A DNA stretch of 64,000 bases from Mycolicibacterium helvum (GCF_010731895.1 NZ_AP022596.1:2914001-2978000); one strand, 5' to 3'. Positions 11,024-21,782 are shown, counted from the stretch's first letter. Made by a program: numbers and translations. The notes: generated from the sequence alone by a model not told the origin.

Positions 11024-12337
11024 CCCGAAGACCTGCTTGATGATCGTCATCGCCCAGCCGCCGGCGTTGGCGCTATGGAAGCGCGGCCAGTTGAACTGGA
11101 AGCTGACCACCCACGCCTGCCCGGTGCGGTCGACGGCGTACCAACTGAATGTCATGTCGCCGGGTAGATTTCCGGCTTTGGCGGCGATGTAGGGCCATTC
11201 GGCTGTGTCGAGGTCGATGCCCGCGGTCTCGGACATGACGTCCTTGACCTGGGCCGCGCGCCCGACGGCGTTGCGCTGCAAGCCGGCGTGCACGCGGCAG
11301 ATGTCCTCGGCGTTGCCGTACCACTCGGCGCCGTAGGCCGAGCCCGGCGCGTGGGTGCGATATGGGTCGGGGTCATACGGCCGGGAATCGGCGTCGTGCA
11401 ACAGGTTTGCACGTTCCTGCGGCATGGCGGCGGTCTTCCACTCTTGCCGCACGTCGGGGTTGCCCCAGCCGATCGCGAACAGTTCGCGCATGGTGGGGAA
11501 CGGTGTCATGCTCGCCGGGTCGTGGTGGCCCGCAGCGACCAGTGCCTCTTCGATCGCGTGGGTGCCGAGGCGCCCGATCAGTAGATCGGTGGCCATGTTG
11601 TCGCTCGTGGCGATCATCTTGCCCGCGGCCTGGCGCACGGTGATCTGCGAGCCGGGTGGCAGCTTGTCGAAGCCCGACGTACCGAGTTTCTTCCCCTCGG
11701 CGGTGATGGTGAGTTTGTCGTCCCAGTTCAATGTGCCTGCTGTGATCGCACTTTCGACCGCGTACAGCACGTACGTTTTGAAAATCGAAGCGAGCGGCAG
11801 GGATTCAGCGGTGTTGGTGCCGGCGACCTTTTCGCAGCGGCCGTCGTTGACCTTGGATACCTGCCACGAATAGCGGGCCCCGGTGCGGCTCAATGCCGTG
11901 TCGACATCCTGCCACGAGTCGATCTTGGGTTTCACGGTGTCGACCACGAATCGCCTGACGAAAGTGTCGTCCCCGATCCGCAGGTCGATGTCCTGGCGCG
12001 CACCGTAAGAGGTCAGCAGATGCAGGGTGGCGACATTCGCGCCGATGTCCGCCCCGGCCAGCGTGTAGGGCCGGTCCCACCACAGGGAGTCCATGCTGTG
12101 CGCGACCGGGTCCACCATGTCGGCGGTGGCTAGCGTCTTGACGTTTTCCGGTCCGATCGGCCAGTCCGAGTTCAGCATGTCCATGACCTGCTTGGCCCGC
12201 ACTGCGGTGGGAGTGTTGAGGTCGATCCGGACACCCGCGCCGGCGTTCGCCGGTGGTGCGGGTGCCGGTGCGCAGCTCGTTGCCAGGGCGGCGGCGGATG
12301 CGATCACGGTGGCAACAGCCACCGCGGTCCGGCGCAC
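11003..12337 (-). CDS. lpqF: serine-hydrolase/beta-lactamase-like lipoprotein LpqF
   Basis: The protein has a signal peptide ending at ALATSC, a lipobox-like site, so it is probably a lipoprotein. The C-terminal part has class A beta-lactamase-like motifs: LASIFKTY (SxxK), TSDN (SDN-like) and AAKAGN (KxG position). M. tuberculosis LpqF (Rv3593), next to mhuD, has the same layout. I chose GTG 12337, which lies 10 bases after the mhuD stop and gives 444 residues; a longer version would run into mhuD. True beta-lactamase activity is not implied. Confidence 0.88.
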   Translation of the reverse strand: MRRTAVAVATVIASAAALATSCAPAPAPPANAGAGVRIDLNTPTAVRAKQVMDMLNSDWPIGPENVKTLATADMVDPVAHSMDSLWWDRPYTLAGADIGANVATLHLLTSYGARQDIDLRIGDDTFVRRFVVDTVKPKIDSWQDVDTALSRTGARYSWQVSKVNDGRCEKVAGTNTAESLPLASIFKTYVLYAVESAITAGTLNWDDKLTITAEGKKLGTSGFDKLPPGSQITVRQAAGKMIATSDNMATDLLIGRLGTHAIEEALVAAGHHDPASMTPFPTMRELFAIGWGNPDVRQEWKTAAMPQERANLLHDADSRPYDPDPYRTHAPGSAYGAEWYGNAEDICRVHAGLQRNAVGRAAQVKDVMSETAGIDLDTAEWPYIAAKAGNLPGDMTFSWYAVDRTGQAWVVSFQFNWPRFHSANAGGWAMTIIKQVFGLLPRYR

Positions 12338-12347
12338 CTGGCGTGCG

Positions 12348-12665
12348 CTACGCCTTGGCGCCGGTCCCGGCAACGTCCAACACAACCTCGAACTCGAGCA
12401 GATGGGCACCCTTGGCCACCGGGTTGGCGCGTTCACCGGCGTGCGCGTGGATCGCCGGTCCGGTTGCCCACGCCTGGAAGGCTTCTTCGGACTCCCACGT
12501 GGTCACGACGAAGTAGCGGTCCTCGCCCTTGACCGGTCGCAGCAACTGGAACCCGAGGAACCCCGGCTGGTTGTCGACGGCGTGGGCGCGGTTGGCGAAC
12601 CGCTTCTCCAGTTCGGGGCCGGCACCCGGTGGAATCTCGATTGCGTTGATCTTCACCACGGACAT
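12348..12665 (-). CDS. mhuD: heme-degrading monooxygenase MhuD
   Basis: MhuD degrades heme to mycobilin and releases iron in the cytoplasm. It is a small ferredoxin-like dimer of the IsdG family. The 105 residues carry all three key positions of the M. tuberculosis enzyme: Asn7, Trp66 and His75. The gene order lpqF-mhuD-hydrolase is the conserved mycobacterial one. It is transcribed ahead of lpqF on the minus strand and diverges from the hydrolase gene at 12721. Confidence 0.97.
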   Translation of the reverse strand: MSVVKINAIEIPPGAGPELEKRFANRAHAVDNQPGFLGFQLLRPVKGEDRYFVVTTWESEEAFQAWATGPAIHAHAGERANPVAKGAHLLEFEVVLDVAGTGAKA

Positions 12666-12720
12666 GGCGCAAGGTTACCGCGCCCGCAGACGGCAGTGGC
12701 CGACCACGCAAGATGAAACC

Positions 12721-13494
12721 GTGAGCTCCGAATCGTTGACGCACCGGGGCGGTGCCGGCCGCCCGCTGGTGTTGGTGCACGGCCTGATGGGGCGCGGCAC
12801 CACGTGGTCGCGGCAGGTTTCCTGGCTGACCGGATTCGGTGCGGTCTACACCTACGATGCGCCCTGGCACCGCGGCCGTGACGTCGACGATCCCGCTCCG
12901 GTCAGCACTGAACGATTCGTCGCCGACCTTGGCGACGCCGTCGACACCCTGGGCGGTCCGGCGGTGCTCATCGGCCACTCGATGGGCGGGCTGCACTCGT
13001 GGTGTCTGGCCGCACAGCGCCCGGATCTGGTGAGCGCGCTGGTAGTCGAGGACATGGCACCGGACTTCGTCGGCCGCACCACTGGCGCGTGGGAGCCGTG
13101 GGTGCATGCGCTGCCCGTCGAATACTCCACTGCCGAACAGGTTTACGACGAATTCGGGCCGGTCGCGGGACGGTACTTCCTGGAGGCGTTCGACCGGACG
13201 GCGACCGGCTGGCGCCTGCATGGCCAGCCCGCCCGCTGGTTGGAGATCGCCGCGCAGTGGGGGACGAGGGACTACTGGCAGCAGTGGCAGTCGGTCCGTG
13301 CGCCGGTGTTGCTCATCGAGGCGGGTGATTCGGTGGCACCGGCTGGGCAGATGCGCCGGATGGCTGAGCTGGCCGGGCCGGCCAGTCGGTATGTCCATGT
13401 GCCGGGCGCAGGGCACCTCGTGCACGACGACGCACCGGACCGCTACCGGGAGGCCGTCGAGACGTTCCTAGCGGCGCTCCCCGAGCACACCTGA
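12721..13494 (+). CDS. alpha/beta hydrolase (Rv3591c-like)
   Basis: A 257-residue serine hydrolase. It has the oxyanion-loop HGLMGRGTTW near residue 20, nucleophile elbow GHSMGG near 86, and the C-terminal histidine in VPGAGHLVHDD near 230. GTG 12721 gives the same length as Rv3591c. The substrate is unknown; the fold also fits esterases and haloperoxidase-like enzymes. Its 3' end overlaps the small minus-strand gene by 27 bases. Confidence 0.9.
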   Translation: MSSESLTHRGGAGRPLVLVHGLMGRGTTWSRQVSWLTGFGAVYTYDAPWHRGRDVDDPAPVSTERFVADLGDAVDTLGGPAVLIGHSMGGLHSWCLAAQRPDLVSALVVEDMAPDFVGRTTGAWEPWVHALPVEYSTAEQVYDEFGPVAGRYFLEAFDRTATGWRLHGQPARWLEIAAQWGTRDYWQQWQSVRAPVLLIEAGDSVAPAGQMRRMAELAGPASRYVHVPGAGHLVHDDAPDRYREAVETFLAALPEHT

Positions 13495-13662
13495 CGACGG
13501 CCATGCCGGGTGTTGTTCGAAACGGGTGCGGACGGCGTCAAGGTCGTGGGTGACCCGGCGCTCGTCGGCGTCGTCGAAGAGCGGACCGACCATCGGCGCG
13601 CTGATCCGGAATTGATCGGCATGCAGCCGGAGTTTCTTCAGGATGGTGATCAACGCAGCCAT
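13468..13662 (-). CDS. small hypothetical protein (64 residues)
   Basis: Translation from ATG 13662 gives a 64-residue protein beginning MAALITILKKLRLHADQF and containing the acidic RRVTHDLDAVRTRFEQHPAWP. GGAG stands nine bases before this ATG. Codon use is regular, with few rare codons. It is divergent from the GlxA-type regulator and tail-to-tail with the hydrolase. I do not recognise a domain. A longer reading frame to 13758 exists but would cross the regulator's start codon. Confidence 0.6.
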   Translation of the reverse strand: MAALITILKKLRLHADQFRISAPMVGPLFDDADERRVTHDLDAVRTRFEQHPAWPSSGVLGERR

Positions 13663-13699
13663 GGCAGCAATGCTCCGACAGAAAAGATACCGCCAACAG

Positions 13700-13734
13700 T
13701 GGCAGTAATGACAGCATGGGATAATATTCTGCCA
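13700..13734 (+). promoter_or_regulatory. promoter and inverted repeat before the GlxA-type regulator
   Basis: TAATAT at 13722-13727 is a good -10 element six bases before the ATG, implying a leaderless mRNA. TGGCAG (13700-13705) and CTGCCA (13729-13734) form inverted arms around this promoter, a likely autoregulatory site. The AT-rich stretch stands out from its surroundings. Confidence 0.45.
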
Positions 13735-14693
13735 TGACCTTGAAGAGTGTCTCGGCACTGGTGCTCGAAGGTCTCGCGGTGTTCGAGTTCGGGGTGATCT
13801 GCGAGGTCTTCGGCATCGACAGATCCGCGGACGGCGTACCCAACTTCGATTTCAAGGTCTGCGGACCGCAGCCGGGCAAACCGCTGCGTACGAGCGTCGG
13901 GGCCCAGCTGGTGCCCGATCACGGCCTGGATGCCCTGGTGGGCGCTGATGTGGTGGCGGTATCGGCGGTGACGGGCCCGGTCGAGGCGTACCCGCCCGAG
14001 GCGCTGGCAGCGCTGCGGGCCGCCCATGCCGCCGGGTCGACGATCCTGACCGTCTGTTCGGGCGCCTTCGTCGCGGGGGAGGCGGGGTTGCTCGACGGTC
14101 GACGGTGCACCACGCACTGGATGCATGCCGACGAACTCGCCCGCCGCTACCCGACCGCGATCATCGACCGCAATGTGCTGTTCGTGGACGACGGTGATCT
14201 GGTCACCAGCGCGGGCACCGCAGCCGGCATCGACGCCAGCCTGCATCTCGTCCGCCGGGAACTCGGCAGCACGGTCACCAACATCATCGCGCGGCGGATG
14301 GTGGTGCCGCCGCAACGCGACGGCGGTCAGCGCCAGTACATCGAGCAACCGATACCAGTGCGATGTTCGGAAGGCTTTGCTCCACAACTGGATTGGATAC
14401 TGTCCAATCTCGACAAGCCGCATACGGTGGCCAGCATGGCCCGGCGGGCCAACATGTCAGCGCGCACATTCGCCCGGCGCTTCGTCGAAGAGGCCGGCAC
14501 CACACCGATGCAGTGGGTCACCGATCAGCGGGTGCTCTACGCCCGCCGGATGCTCGAGGAAACCGATCTGGATGTCGACCGCATCGCCGAGCGGGCCGGT
14601 TTCGGCACCGCCACGCTGCTACGGCACCATTTCCGCCGGATCGTCGGCGTCACGCCGTCGGACTACCGGCGCCGCTTCGCTCGTTCGGCCTAA
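13734..14693 (+). CDS. GlxA-family transcriptional regulator (DJ-1/PfpI + AraC HTH)
   Basis: The 319-residue protein has an N-terminal DJ-1/PfpI-like domain (residues 1-190, with TVCSGAFVAGEAGLLDGR holding the nucleophile-elbow cysteine) and a C-terminal AraC HTH pair (about 220-315, with MARRANMSARTFARRF and IAERAGFGTATLLRHHF). GlxA-type regulators usually sense small metabolites and control catabolic genes. No obvious target other than the divergent 64-residue gene lies nearby. Its stop overlaps the mutY stop by four bases on the opposite strand. Confidence 0.9.
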   Translation: MTLKSVSALVLEGLAVFEFGVICEVFGIDRSADGVPNFDFKVCGPQPGKPLRTSVGAQLVPDHGLDALVGADVVAVSAVTGPVEAYPPEALAALRAAHAAGSTILTVCSGAFVAGEAGLLDGRRCTTHWMHADELARRYPTAIIDRNVLFVDDGDLVTSAGTAAGIDASLHLVRRELGSTVTNIIARRMVVPPQRDGGQRQYIEQPIPVRCSEGFAPQLDWILSNLDKPHTVASMARRANMSARTFARRFVEEAGTTPMQWVTDQRVLYARRMLEETDLDVDRIAERAGFGTATLLRHHFRRIVGVTPSDYRRRFARSA

Positions 14694-15583
14694 TCGGCGG
14701 GCCCTGCATTGTCGCCTTCGCCTGCAAGCGCGAACCGGCCGTCGGCCGTCTGCTCCACCAGCCCGTCCACCAGCAGCGAGTCCAGTGCGCGGTCCCGCTG
14801 CGCGGTGTCGGTCAGCCAGACCACATCGAGCTGTTCCCGCAGGACGGGCGAAGAACTGCCCCGCAGTACGTCGAGCAGTCGCCCGCGCACCTGCCGATCG
14901 GTACCCGCATAGCGTTGCGACGGGCGCGGCGCGGTGGTGGCTGGTGGGTATCCAGCCGCCCGCCATGCGCAGACGCTGAGCGGGCAGACGCCGCATTTGG
15001 GCGACCGAGCCGTGCACACAGTCGCGCCGAGTTCCATCAGTGCAGCGGAAAACACCGGAGCTGTTTGATCATTGGGCAACAGTGCGGCCACGTCGGCGAG
15101 GTCACGGACGGCGGACGGATTGCCGGCCTCGGCCAGTCCGTGCACCGCGCGGGCGACCACCCGGCGCACGTTGGTATCCACCACGGGCACGCTCTGTCCA
15201 TAGGCGAAGCAGGCGACGGCGCGGGCGGTGTAGGCGCCGACTCCTGGCAGGGTCAGCAGGACGTCGACGTCGTCGGGCACCCGGTCGTCGTGTTCGGTGG
15301 CGATCGCGATGGCGCATTCGTGCAGCCGCTTGGCCCGGCGCGGGTAGCCCAGCTTGCCCCACGCCCGCAGCACGTCGGCAGCGCTTGCGGCGGCCGTCGC
15401 CGACGGTGTCGGCCAGCGCGCCACCCAGTCCAGCCAGATCGGTGCGACCCGGGCGACCGGGGTTTGCTGCAGCATGAACTCGCTGACCAGGATCTGCCAC
15501 GCCGTCACATCGGGCTCACGCCACGGCAGGTCGCGGCGTTCGCGCTCATACCAGTCGACGAGCTCAGCACAAATGGAACTCAT
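14690..15583 (-). CDS. mutY: A/G-specific adenine DNA glycosylase
   Basis: MutY removes adenine mispaired with 8-oxoguanine. The helix-hairpin-helix region LLTLPGVGAYTARAVACFAYG and the catalytic Asp in VPVVDTNVRRVVAR are present, as is the Fe-S cluster motif C-x6-C-x2-C-x4-C. E. coli has x5 in the last spacing. Translation from ATG 15583 gives 297 residues; an in-frame ATG at 15622 would overlap the divergent carbonic anhydrase start. The C-terminal NUDIX-like recognition domain of E. coli MutY is reduced here, as in other mycobacteria. Confidence 0.93.
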   Translation of the reverse strand: MSSICAELVDWYERERRDLPWREPDVTAWQILVSEFMLQQTPVARVAPIWLDWVARWPTPSATAAASAADVLRAWGKLGYPRRAKRLHECAIAIATEHDDRVPDDVDVLLTLPGVGAYTARAVACFAYGQSVPVVDTNVRRVVARAVHGLAEAGNPSAVRDLADVAALLPNDQTAPVFSAALMELGATVCTARSPKCGVCPLSVCAWRAAGYPPATTAPRPSQRYAGTDRQVRGRLLDVLRGSSSPVLREQLDVVWLTDTAQRDRALDSLLVDGLVEQTADGRFALAGEGDNAGPAD

Positions 15584-15620
15584 ATCGTTTTGCGGTGAAA
15601 GAGAGTGCAGAATGTGGACC

Positions 15621-16238
15621 ATGCCGAACACCAGTCCCGTAACCGCTTGGAAGGCACTCAAGGAGGGTAACGAGCGATTCGTCGCCGGCCGGCCCGAGCA
15701 TCCGAGCCAGGGCATCGAGGACCGGGCGAGGCTGGCTGGTGAGCAGCGCCCGACGGCCGTCGTCTTCGGTTGCGCCGACAGCCGTGTTGCCGCGGAGATC
15801 ATCTTCGACCAGGGCCTCGGTGACATGTTCGTGGTGCGCACCGCGGGTCATGTCATCGACTCCGCTGTGCTCGGCTCGATCGAGTACGCGGTCGGCGTGC
15901 TCAACGTGCCGTTGATCGCCGTACTCGGACACGACAGCTGTGGCGCGGTGAAAGCAACCCTGTCCGCTCTCGACGAGGGGGCGGTGCCGGGCGGCTATAT
16001 CCGTGATCTGGTCGAGCGCGTCACGCCGTCGATTCTGCTGGGCCGCCGCGACGGGCTGACCCGCGTCGACGAGTTCGAGGCCCGCCATGTGATCGAGACC
16101 GGAACCCAGCTGCTGGGCCGGTCCGTCCTCATCGCCGAGCGGGTCGCGGCCGGGAGTCTGGCGATCGTCGGGCTCACGTATCACCTGGCCGACGGCAAGG
16201 TTGCGCTGCGTGATCACCTCGGCGATATCGGCGAATAA
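15621..16238 (+). CDS. canB: beta-class carbonic anhydrase
   Basis: This enzyme interconverts CO2 and bicarbonate using zinc. The ligands are visible as Cys and Asp-Arg in GCADSRVA near residue 50 and His-Cys in GHDSCGAVK near residue 104. The 205 residues are close to the 207 of M. tuberculosis CanB (Rv3588c). The gene diverges from mutY with 37 bases between the starts, in the same order as in M. tuberculosis. Confidence 0.95.
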   Translation: MPNTSPVTAWKALKEGNERFVAGRPEHPSQGIEDRARLAGEQRPTAVVFGCADSRVAAEIIFDQGLGDMFVVRTAGHVIDSAVLGSIEYAVGVLNVPLIAVLGHDSCGAVKATLSALDEGAVPGGYIRDLVERVTPSILLGRRDGLTRVDEFEARHVIETGTQLLGRSVLIAERVAAGSLAIVGLTYHLADGKVALRDHLGDIGE

Positions 16239-16318
16239 CCACTTTTTCAGCTAGCGAACAAGGCGACACGCCGGGCGGGGTCGGACAACTCGCGGTGACC
16301 TGGGCTTACCGTGAGAAC

Positions 16319-17104
16319 GTGCTGGATCTCGAACCGCGTGGACCTCTACCCTCGCAAATCTATTGGCGACGCCGTGGCCTTGCGATCGGCATCGTCGCTG
16401 TGGTCGCTGCCATCGTTGTCGGAATTGCCTTCGTGATCTTCAGCGGTGGCTCCGACTCGAAGAGCACCGTCAAGACCACCACCGCGGCGGGGTCGCAAAA
16501 TCCTCAGCCGGAGAACAAGACTCCCGTCGTCGCGCCGCCGGCCCCGGCCGCTGGCCCGGTCGTGGCCGCGCCGATGGCAACTCCGACCGAGGCCGTCATG
16601 CCGCCGCCGGTTCTCAAGGAAGGCGATGACTGCCCGGATTCCAACCTGGCGGTCAAGGGCATCACCAACCAGCCGCAGTACGTCATCGGCGATCAGCCGA
16701 AGTTCACCATGGTCGTGACCAATATCGGCTTGGTGGCCTGCAAGCGTGACGTGGGCGCGGCCGTGCTGGCCGCCTACGTCTACTCGCTGGACGGCCACCG
16801 GCTCTGGTCCAACCTGGACTGCGCGCCGTCCAACGAGACGCTGGTCAAGACCTTCAACCCGGGCGAGCAGGTGACCACCGAGGTCACTTGGACCGGGATG
16901 GGCTCGGCACCGCAATGCCCGCTTCCGCGCCAGCCGATCGGTCCGGGCACCTACAACCTGATGGTTCAGTTGGGCAATCTGCGGTCGGCGACGGTGCCGT
17001 TCATCCTCGCCGACGCGCCCGCACCCGGTGCCGCGCCGGCTGCCGGTGAGCAGCCGCCTGCTGGGGCTCCTGGCGAGGCGCCGCCACCCGCTCCCGCCGG
17101 GTAG
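16319..17104 (+). CDS. single-pass membrane protein with Pro/Ala-rich linker (Rv3587c-like)
   Basis: A short cytoplasmic N terminus (LDLEPRGPLPSQIYWRRR) precedes one transmembrane helix at about residues 19-40. A low-complexity Pro/Ala linker and a soluble outer domain of about 130 residues follow (from DDCPDSNLAVKGI). The C terminus is again Pro/Ala/Gly-rich. Start GTG 16319 gives 261 residues, close to Rv3587c; a GTG at 16295 would add eight. Function is unknown, but a cell-surface role is likely from topology. It converges with disA. Confidence 0.8.
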   Translation: MLDLEPRGPLPSQIYWRRRGLAIGIVAVVAAIVVGIAFVIFSGGSDSKSTVKTTTAAGSQNPQPENKTPVVAPPAPAAGPVVAAPMATPTEAVMPPPVLKEGDDCPDSNLAVKGITNQPQYVIGDQPKFTMVVTNIGLVACKRDVGAAVLAAYVYSLDGHRLWSNLDCAPSNETLVKTFNPGEQVTTEVTWTGMGSAPQCPLPRQPIGPGTYNLMVQLGNLRSATVPFILADAPAPGAAPAAGEQPPAGAPGEAPPPAPAG

Positions 17105-17144
17105 ACAGCTCCACGCCTGTCACGTTGAGTTCGCCTTCAGTGCG

Positions 17145-18257
17145 TTAGACCAGGCGATCGGCGATCGTCGACTCGGCCAGCTGCGACAAACCCTCGCGAA
17201 CGTGCCGTGCCCACATGGCACCGATGCCCTCGACGGACTGCAGGTCGGTGGCGCTGGCGGCCAGCAAGCCCTGTAGCGAGCCGAAGCGCCGCACCAGAAG
17301 ATCGACATGGGCGAACTGCAAACGTGGGATGCCGGCCATCGCCCGATAGCCACGCGCACTCAGCGCGGAGTCCTGCGCATCAGCAGTCGAGGGGTACCCG
17401 AACACCCGCGACAGCGCGGTGAAGTCCAGCAGCTCGGTGTCCGACAGCGAGTCCAGTTCGGCCAGCGTCGAGGCCACCTGAGACTTGGACGGCGGGTCGG
17501 GGTTGGCGTGATAGTCGCGCATGATCAGCTCGCGAGCTGTGTCGTTGCCGCCGAGCAACTCCTCGAGCTGCAGTCGCAACTGCCGACCGTCAGTCCCGAG
17601 TTCGACTGCGTCATAATCGATTTCGAGTCCGATGCGGCGCACCATCTCCAGCCGCTGCACCACCGTCATGACGTCACGCAGGGTGACGAAGTCCTCGATC
17701 TCGGCGGTGGACAGCTGCCGGGACACCTCGTCGAGGCGGGCCTTGTAGCGTTCCAGCGTCGCGATCGCCTGGTTGGCTCGCGACAGGATGGTGGCCGAGT
17801 CGGCGACGACGTGACGCTCCCCGGACACATAGACGGTGACGATGTTCATCGAGTGGCTGACCGAGACCACCGGGTAGCCGGTCTGGATCGCGGCGCGCTC
17901 GGCTGAGCGGTGCCGGGTTCCGGATTCGTCGGTGGGGATGGTCGGATCCGGGACCAGCTGTACGTTGGCCCGCACGATCCGGCTGCCGTCGGTGGACAGC
18001 ACGACGGCGCCATCCATCTTGGACAGCTCACGCAGCCGGGTCGGGGCGAACCGCACGTCCAGCGAAAACCCACCGTCGCAGATCGCTTCGACCCGCTCGT
18101 CGTAGCCGAGCAGGATGAGCGCGCCGGTGCGACCGCGCAGGATCCGCTCCAAGCCATCGCGCAGGGCGGTGCCCGGCGCTAGCCGCCCGATCGTCTCGCG
18201 CAGCGTGGCGCCAGTCGGCTGGGCCGAGCCGTTGCGGTTGGCGATGCTCACAGCCAC
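17145..18257 (-). CDS. disA: diadenylate cyclase DisA (c-di-AMP synthase)
   Basis: DisA makes cyclic di-AMP from two ATP and scans DNA for branched structures. The DAC domain has KMDGAVVL (DGA motif) near residue 80 and [10 protein letters not shown] (RHR motif) near 111. A long helical linker and a C-terminal HhH DNA-binding domain follow ([18 protein letters not shown] near residue 345). It overlaps the 3' end of radA by ten bases; radA-disA co-transcription is conserved across actinobacteria and firmicutes. Confidence 0.97.
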   Translation of the reverse strand: MAVSIANRNGSAQPTGATLRETIGRLAPGTALRDGLERILRGRTGALILLGYDERVEAICDGGFSLDVRFAPTRLRELSKMDGAVVLSTDGSRIVRANVQLVPDPTIPTDESGTRHRSAERAAIQTGYPVVSVSHSMNIVTVYVSGERHVVADSATILSRANQAIATLERYKARLDEVSRQLSTAEIEDFVTLRDVMTVVQRLEMVRRIGLEIDYDAVELGTDGRQLRLQLEELLGGNDTARELIMRDYHANPDPPSKSQVASTLAELDSLSDTELLDFTALSRVFGYPSTADAQDSALSARGYRAMAGIPRLQFAHVDLLVRRFGSLQGLLAASATDLQSVEGIGAMWARHVREGLSQLAESTIADRLV

Positions 18258-19696
18258 TTATTGTCCACGTCGCCGAGGTCGTTACTCGACCCCTCCCGCC
18301 TAAGCTGCGTCACGACCTTGTCATAAGGCCGCTTGGCGATCGTCAGCATCGTGCGCAACGCGTCCCCGATGGTGGCCGACTCGATGGCTTTGAAGCCCTT
18401 GGGTACCGCGCCACATCCGGCCGGCACCAGGGCCTCGGTGAAGCCAAGGCGTGCCGCCTCGGCAAGCCTGCGGTCCATACCCGTGACCCGTCGCAGATCA
18501 CCGGCTAGACCCACCTCGCCGATCACCACGGTCGTGGCGGGCAGTGGAAGGTCGGCATAGGCCGACGCCATCGCCATCGCGACCGCCAGATCCGACGACG
18601 GATCCATCAGTCGCATCCCACCGACGGTGGACAGGTAGATATCAGTCGCGCTGACTTTCAGGTTCGCTCGGCGCTCGAGCACGGCGGCGATCATCGCCGC
18701 GCGTGAACTGTCCACGCCGCTGACCGCGCGCCGCTGCGGCGCGTTCTCGGGGCGGTAGGCCAGCAGGGCCTGGATCTCGCCGATCAGTGGGCGCTTACCG
18801 TCTAGCGCCACCGTCACCGCGGTGCCGGGAACTGGGTTGGGGCGGTCGTCGAGGAACAACCCGGAAGGATCGGAGACGCATTGAATACCGTTGTCGTGCA
18901 ACAGGAAACAACCGACCTCGTCGGAGGCGCCGAACCGGTTCTTGACACCGCGGACCATCCGGAGACTCGTATTGCGGTCGCCTTCGAAGTGCAAGACCAC
19001 GTCCACCAGGTGTTCCAGCGAACGGGGTCCGGCGATCGCGCCATCCTTGGTGACGTGGCCGACCAACACCAGCGCCACTGACGTGGACTTGGCCACCGCG
19101 GTCAGCGCCGTCGTCACCGCCCGCACCTGGGTCACCCCGCCCACCACACCGTCGGTGTCGCCGGCCGTCATCGTCTGCACCGAGTCGACCACCACGAGGC
19201 TGGGTTGCACCGCCTCGATATGACCGAGCACTGTCCCGATGTCGGATTCGGCGGCCAGGAACACCTCGTCGTGGGTGCAGCCGGTGCGTTCGGCGCGCAT
19301 CCGGATCTGGCCGGCCGACTCCTCACCGGACACGTACAGCGCGCGGCGTCCCGATTGCGCCCATCGGTGTACCACCTCGAGCAGCAAGGTGGACTTCCCG
19401 ACCCCGGGATCGCCGGCCAGCAGGCTCACCGAGCCGGGCACCACCCCGCCGCCGAGTACCCGGTCGAGCTCGTCCACTCCGGTGGGGAAGTGGCGGGTGC
19501 GGTCCGGATTGATGGAACTGATCGGTACGGCGGGTGAGGACGGCACCACCGTGCGCTGCGCTGCGCCGCCGGCGCTAGCCGAACCGGCGACCTCGTCGAC
19601 GGTTCCCCAGGTCCCGCACTCTGGGCAGCGGCCGACCCACTTGGTCATGACATGGCGGCACTCTGAACAGCGGTACTGCGAACGTGCCTTGGCCAC
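18248..19696 (-). CDS. radA: DNA repair protein RadA (Sms)
   Basis: RadA helps RecA in branch migration. The 482 residues begin with a four-cysteine zinc finger ([21 protein letters not shown]). A RecA-like core follows with Walker [12 protein letters not shown] near residue 97, the RadA-specific KNRFG in [12 protein letters not shown], and a Lon-like C-terminal domain ending near residue 450. It is the first gene of the radA-disA unit. Confidence 0.97.
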   Translation of the reverse strand: MAKARSQYRCSECRHVMTKWVGRCPECGTWGTVDEVAGSASAGGAAQRTVVPSSPAVPISSINPDRTRHFPTGVDELDRVLGGGVVPGSVSLLAGDPGVGKSTLLLEVVHRWAQSGRRALYVSGEESAGQIRMRAERTGCTHDEVFLAAESDIGTVLGHIEAVQPSLVVVDSVQTMTAGDTDGVVGGVTQVRAVTTALTAVAKSTSVALVLVGHVTKDGAIAGPRSLEHLVDVVLHFEGDRNTSLRMVRGVKNRFGASDEVGCFLLHDNGIQCVSDPSGLFLDDRPNPVPGTAVTVALDGKRPLIGEIQALLAYRPENAPQRRAVSGVDSSRAAMIAAVLERRANLKVSATDIYLSTVGGMRLMDPSSDLAVAMAMASAYADLPLPATTVVIGEVGLAGDLRRVTGMDRRLAEAARLGFTEALVPAGCGAVPKGFKAIESATIGDALRTMLTIAKRPYDKVVTQLRREGSSNDLGDVDNKWL

Positions 19697-19764
19697 GCGG
19701 TGACGCTATCGGGTGGGTATGACAGATCGGCGGATTAACTGGGTTAAACCGGCCGTGTCAGTGC

Positions 19765-20319
19765 CTAGTGATGGCCGCCGACGGGATCGCCGTCTTGTCG
19801 CTCTGCGCCGCCGGCCGAGATCGGCACCGCGACGGTGGTCTGGCCGGCCTTCTCGAAGTCGAACGTGAACTGGTAAGTCAGCCCGTTGGTGATCGGCTGG
19901 CTGAGCGTTACTTCGGCCTTGGTCGGCTCCGTGCTACCCAGCGGAGTGGCGTCGGCCTGGCCGTCGGCGCTGCCCACGATCAGGGAGCCGCCCGCCGGAA
20001 TGGCGGTGGCGCCGGTGACCGCGACCGTGCCCACCTCGGAGCTGATGTTGACCAGCTTGTCGTTGGTGTCCGGGGAGATGTTTGCCGCCGCGAAGATCAA
20101 CTCGACCGTGCGACCGGGCTTGAGGGCGTCACCGGTCTGCACTGCCTGGATATGGATATTGCGCAGGGCAATGTTGGCGACATTGGCAGTGGAGCCGTTG
20201 ACGGCCGACTCTTGGTCGGCGGTCTGCGAGATCTGACCCGAACCACAGCCCGTCAGAATCAGGCCGCAGGCGGCAAGGCCAGCGGATGCAGCCACGAGGC
20301 GCTTCTTCAAGCGGTTCAC
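19765..20319 (-). CDS. lpqE: lipoprotein LpqE
   Basis: A 184-residue secreted lipoprotein with signal peptide ending at the lipobox LILTGC near residue 25. The remaining part is a small beta-rich domain with regular hydrophobic strands (TVELIFAAANI, GLTYQFTFDFEKAG), resembling the copper-chaperone-like/DUF461 fold. M. tuberculosis LpqE (Rv3584) occupies the same place between radA and carD. It diverges from carD. The function is not established. Confidence 0.88.
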   Translation of the reverse strand: MNRLKKRLVAASAGLAACGLILTGCGSGQISQTADQESAVNGSTANVANIALRNIHIQAVQTGDALKPGRTVELIFAAANISPDTNDKLVNISSEVGTVAVTGATAIPAGGSLIVGSADGQADATPLGSTEPTKAEVTLSQPITNGLTYQFTFDFEKAGQTTVAVPISAGGAERQDGDPVGGHH

Positions 20320-21102
<783 letters not shown>

Positions 21103-21119
21103 CTGCCCTGAGGGGTTCG

Positions 21120-21782
21120 GTGTCGGACACGGTCGCGGTCGTCACGGCCGCCGGTTCCGGTGAACGGCTGGGTGCGGGTATTCCGAAAGCATTCGTGGAT
21201 CTCGATGGTCAAACCATGCTCGAACGCGCTGTCGACGGATTGCTGAGATCCGGCGTCGTCGACCGCGTGGTCGTCGCCGCTCCCGCCGATCGGGTAGATG
21301 AAACCAAACTGATGCTCGACGGTCGTGCGACGGTCGTCGAGGGGGGCCCTGAGCGCCCGGAAACCGTGCGTCGTGCGTTGGACGCCATCGGGGATCCGGA
21401 ATTCGTTCTCGTCCACGACGCTGCCCGGCCGCTGACACCCGTCGAACAGATCCAGCGGGTGGTCGCCGCCCTGCGGGATGGCCTGCGTGCGGTCATCCCC
21501 GTGCTGCCGGTCACCGACACCATCAAAGCCGTCGATGCCAACGGCGTGGTGCTCGGCACCCCCGAGCGATCAGGTCTGCGCGCCGTCCAGACCCCGCAGG
21601 GATTCGAGACCGCACTGCTGCGCCGCGCCTACGAACGGTCAGGCGGCGCCACCGTTACCGACGACGCCTCCCTGGTGGAGTACCTGGGCACCCCGGTGTA
21701 CACCGTCGACGGCGACACCATGGCCTTCAAGATCACCACGCCGCTGGATCTCCAGCTGGCGCTGGCTCTGCTGCACGCATGA
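21120..21782 (+). CDS. ispD: 2-C-methyl-D-erythritol 4-phosphate cytidylyltransferase
   Basis: IspD attaches CMP to MEP in the non-mevalonate isoprenoid pathway. The CTP-binding Gly-rich loop is [18 protein letters not shown] near residue 8. The substrate motif VHDAARPL is near 100 and the TPQGF motif near 160. Its 220 residues are normal. GTG 21120 follows the carD stop by 17 bases, and the 3' end overlaps ispF by four bases (ATGA), so carD, ispD and ispF are probably one operon. Confidence 0.96.
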   Translation: MSDTVAVVTAAGSGERLGAGIPKAFVDLDGQTMLERAVDGLLRSGVVDRVVVAAPADRVDETKLMLDGRATVVEGGPERPETVRRALDAIGDPEFVLVHDAARPLTPVEQIQRVVAALRDGLRAVIPVLPVTDTIKAVDANGVVLGTPERSGLRAVQTPQGFETALLRRAYERSGGATVTDDASLVEYLGTPVYTVDGDTMAFKITTPLDLQLALALLHA

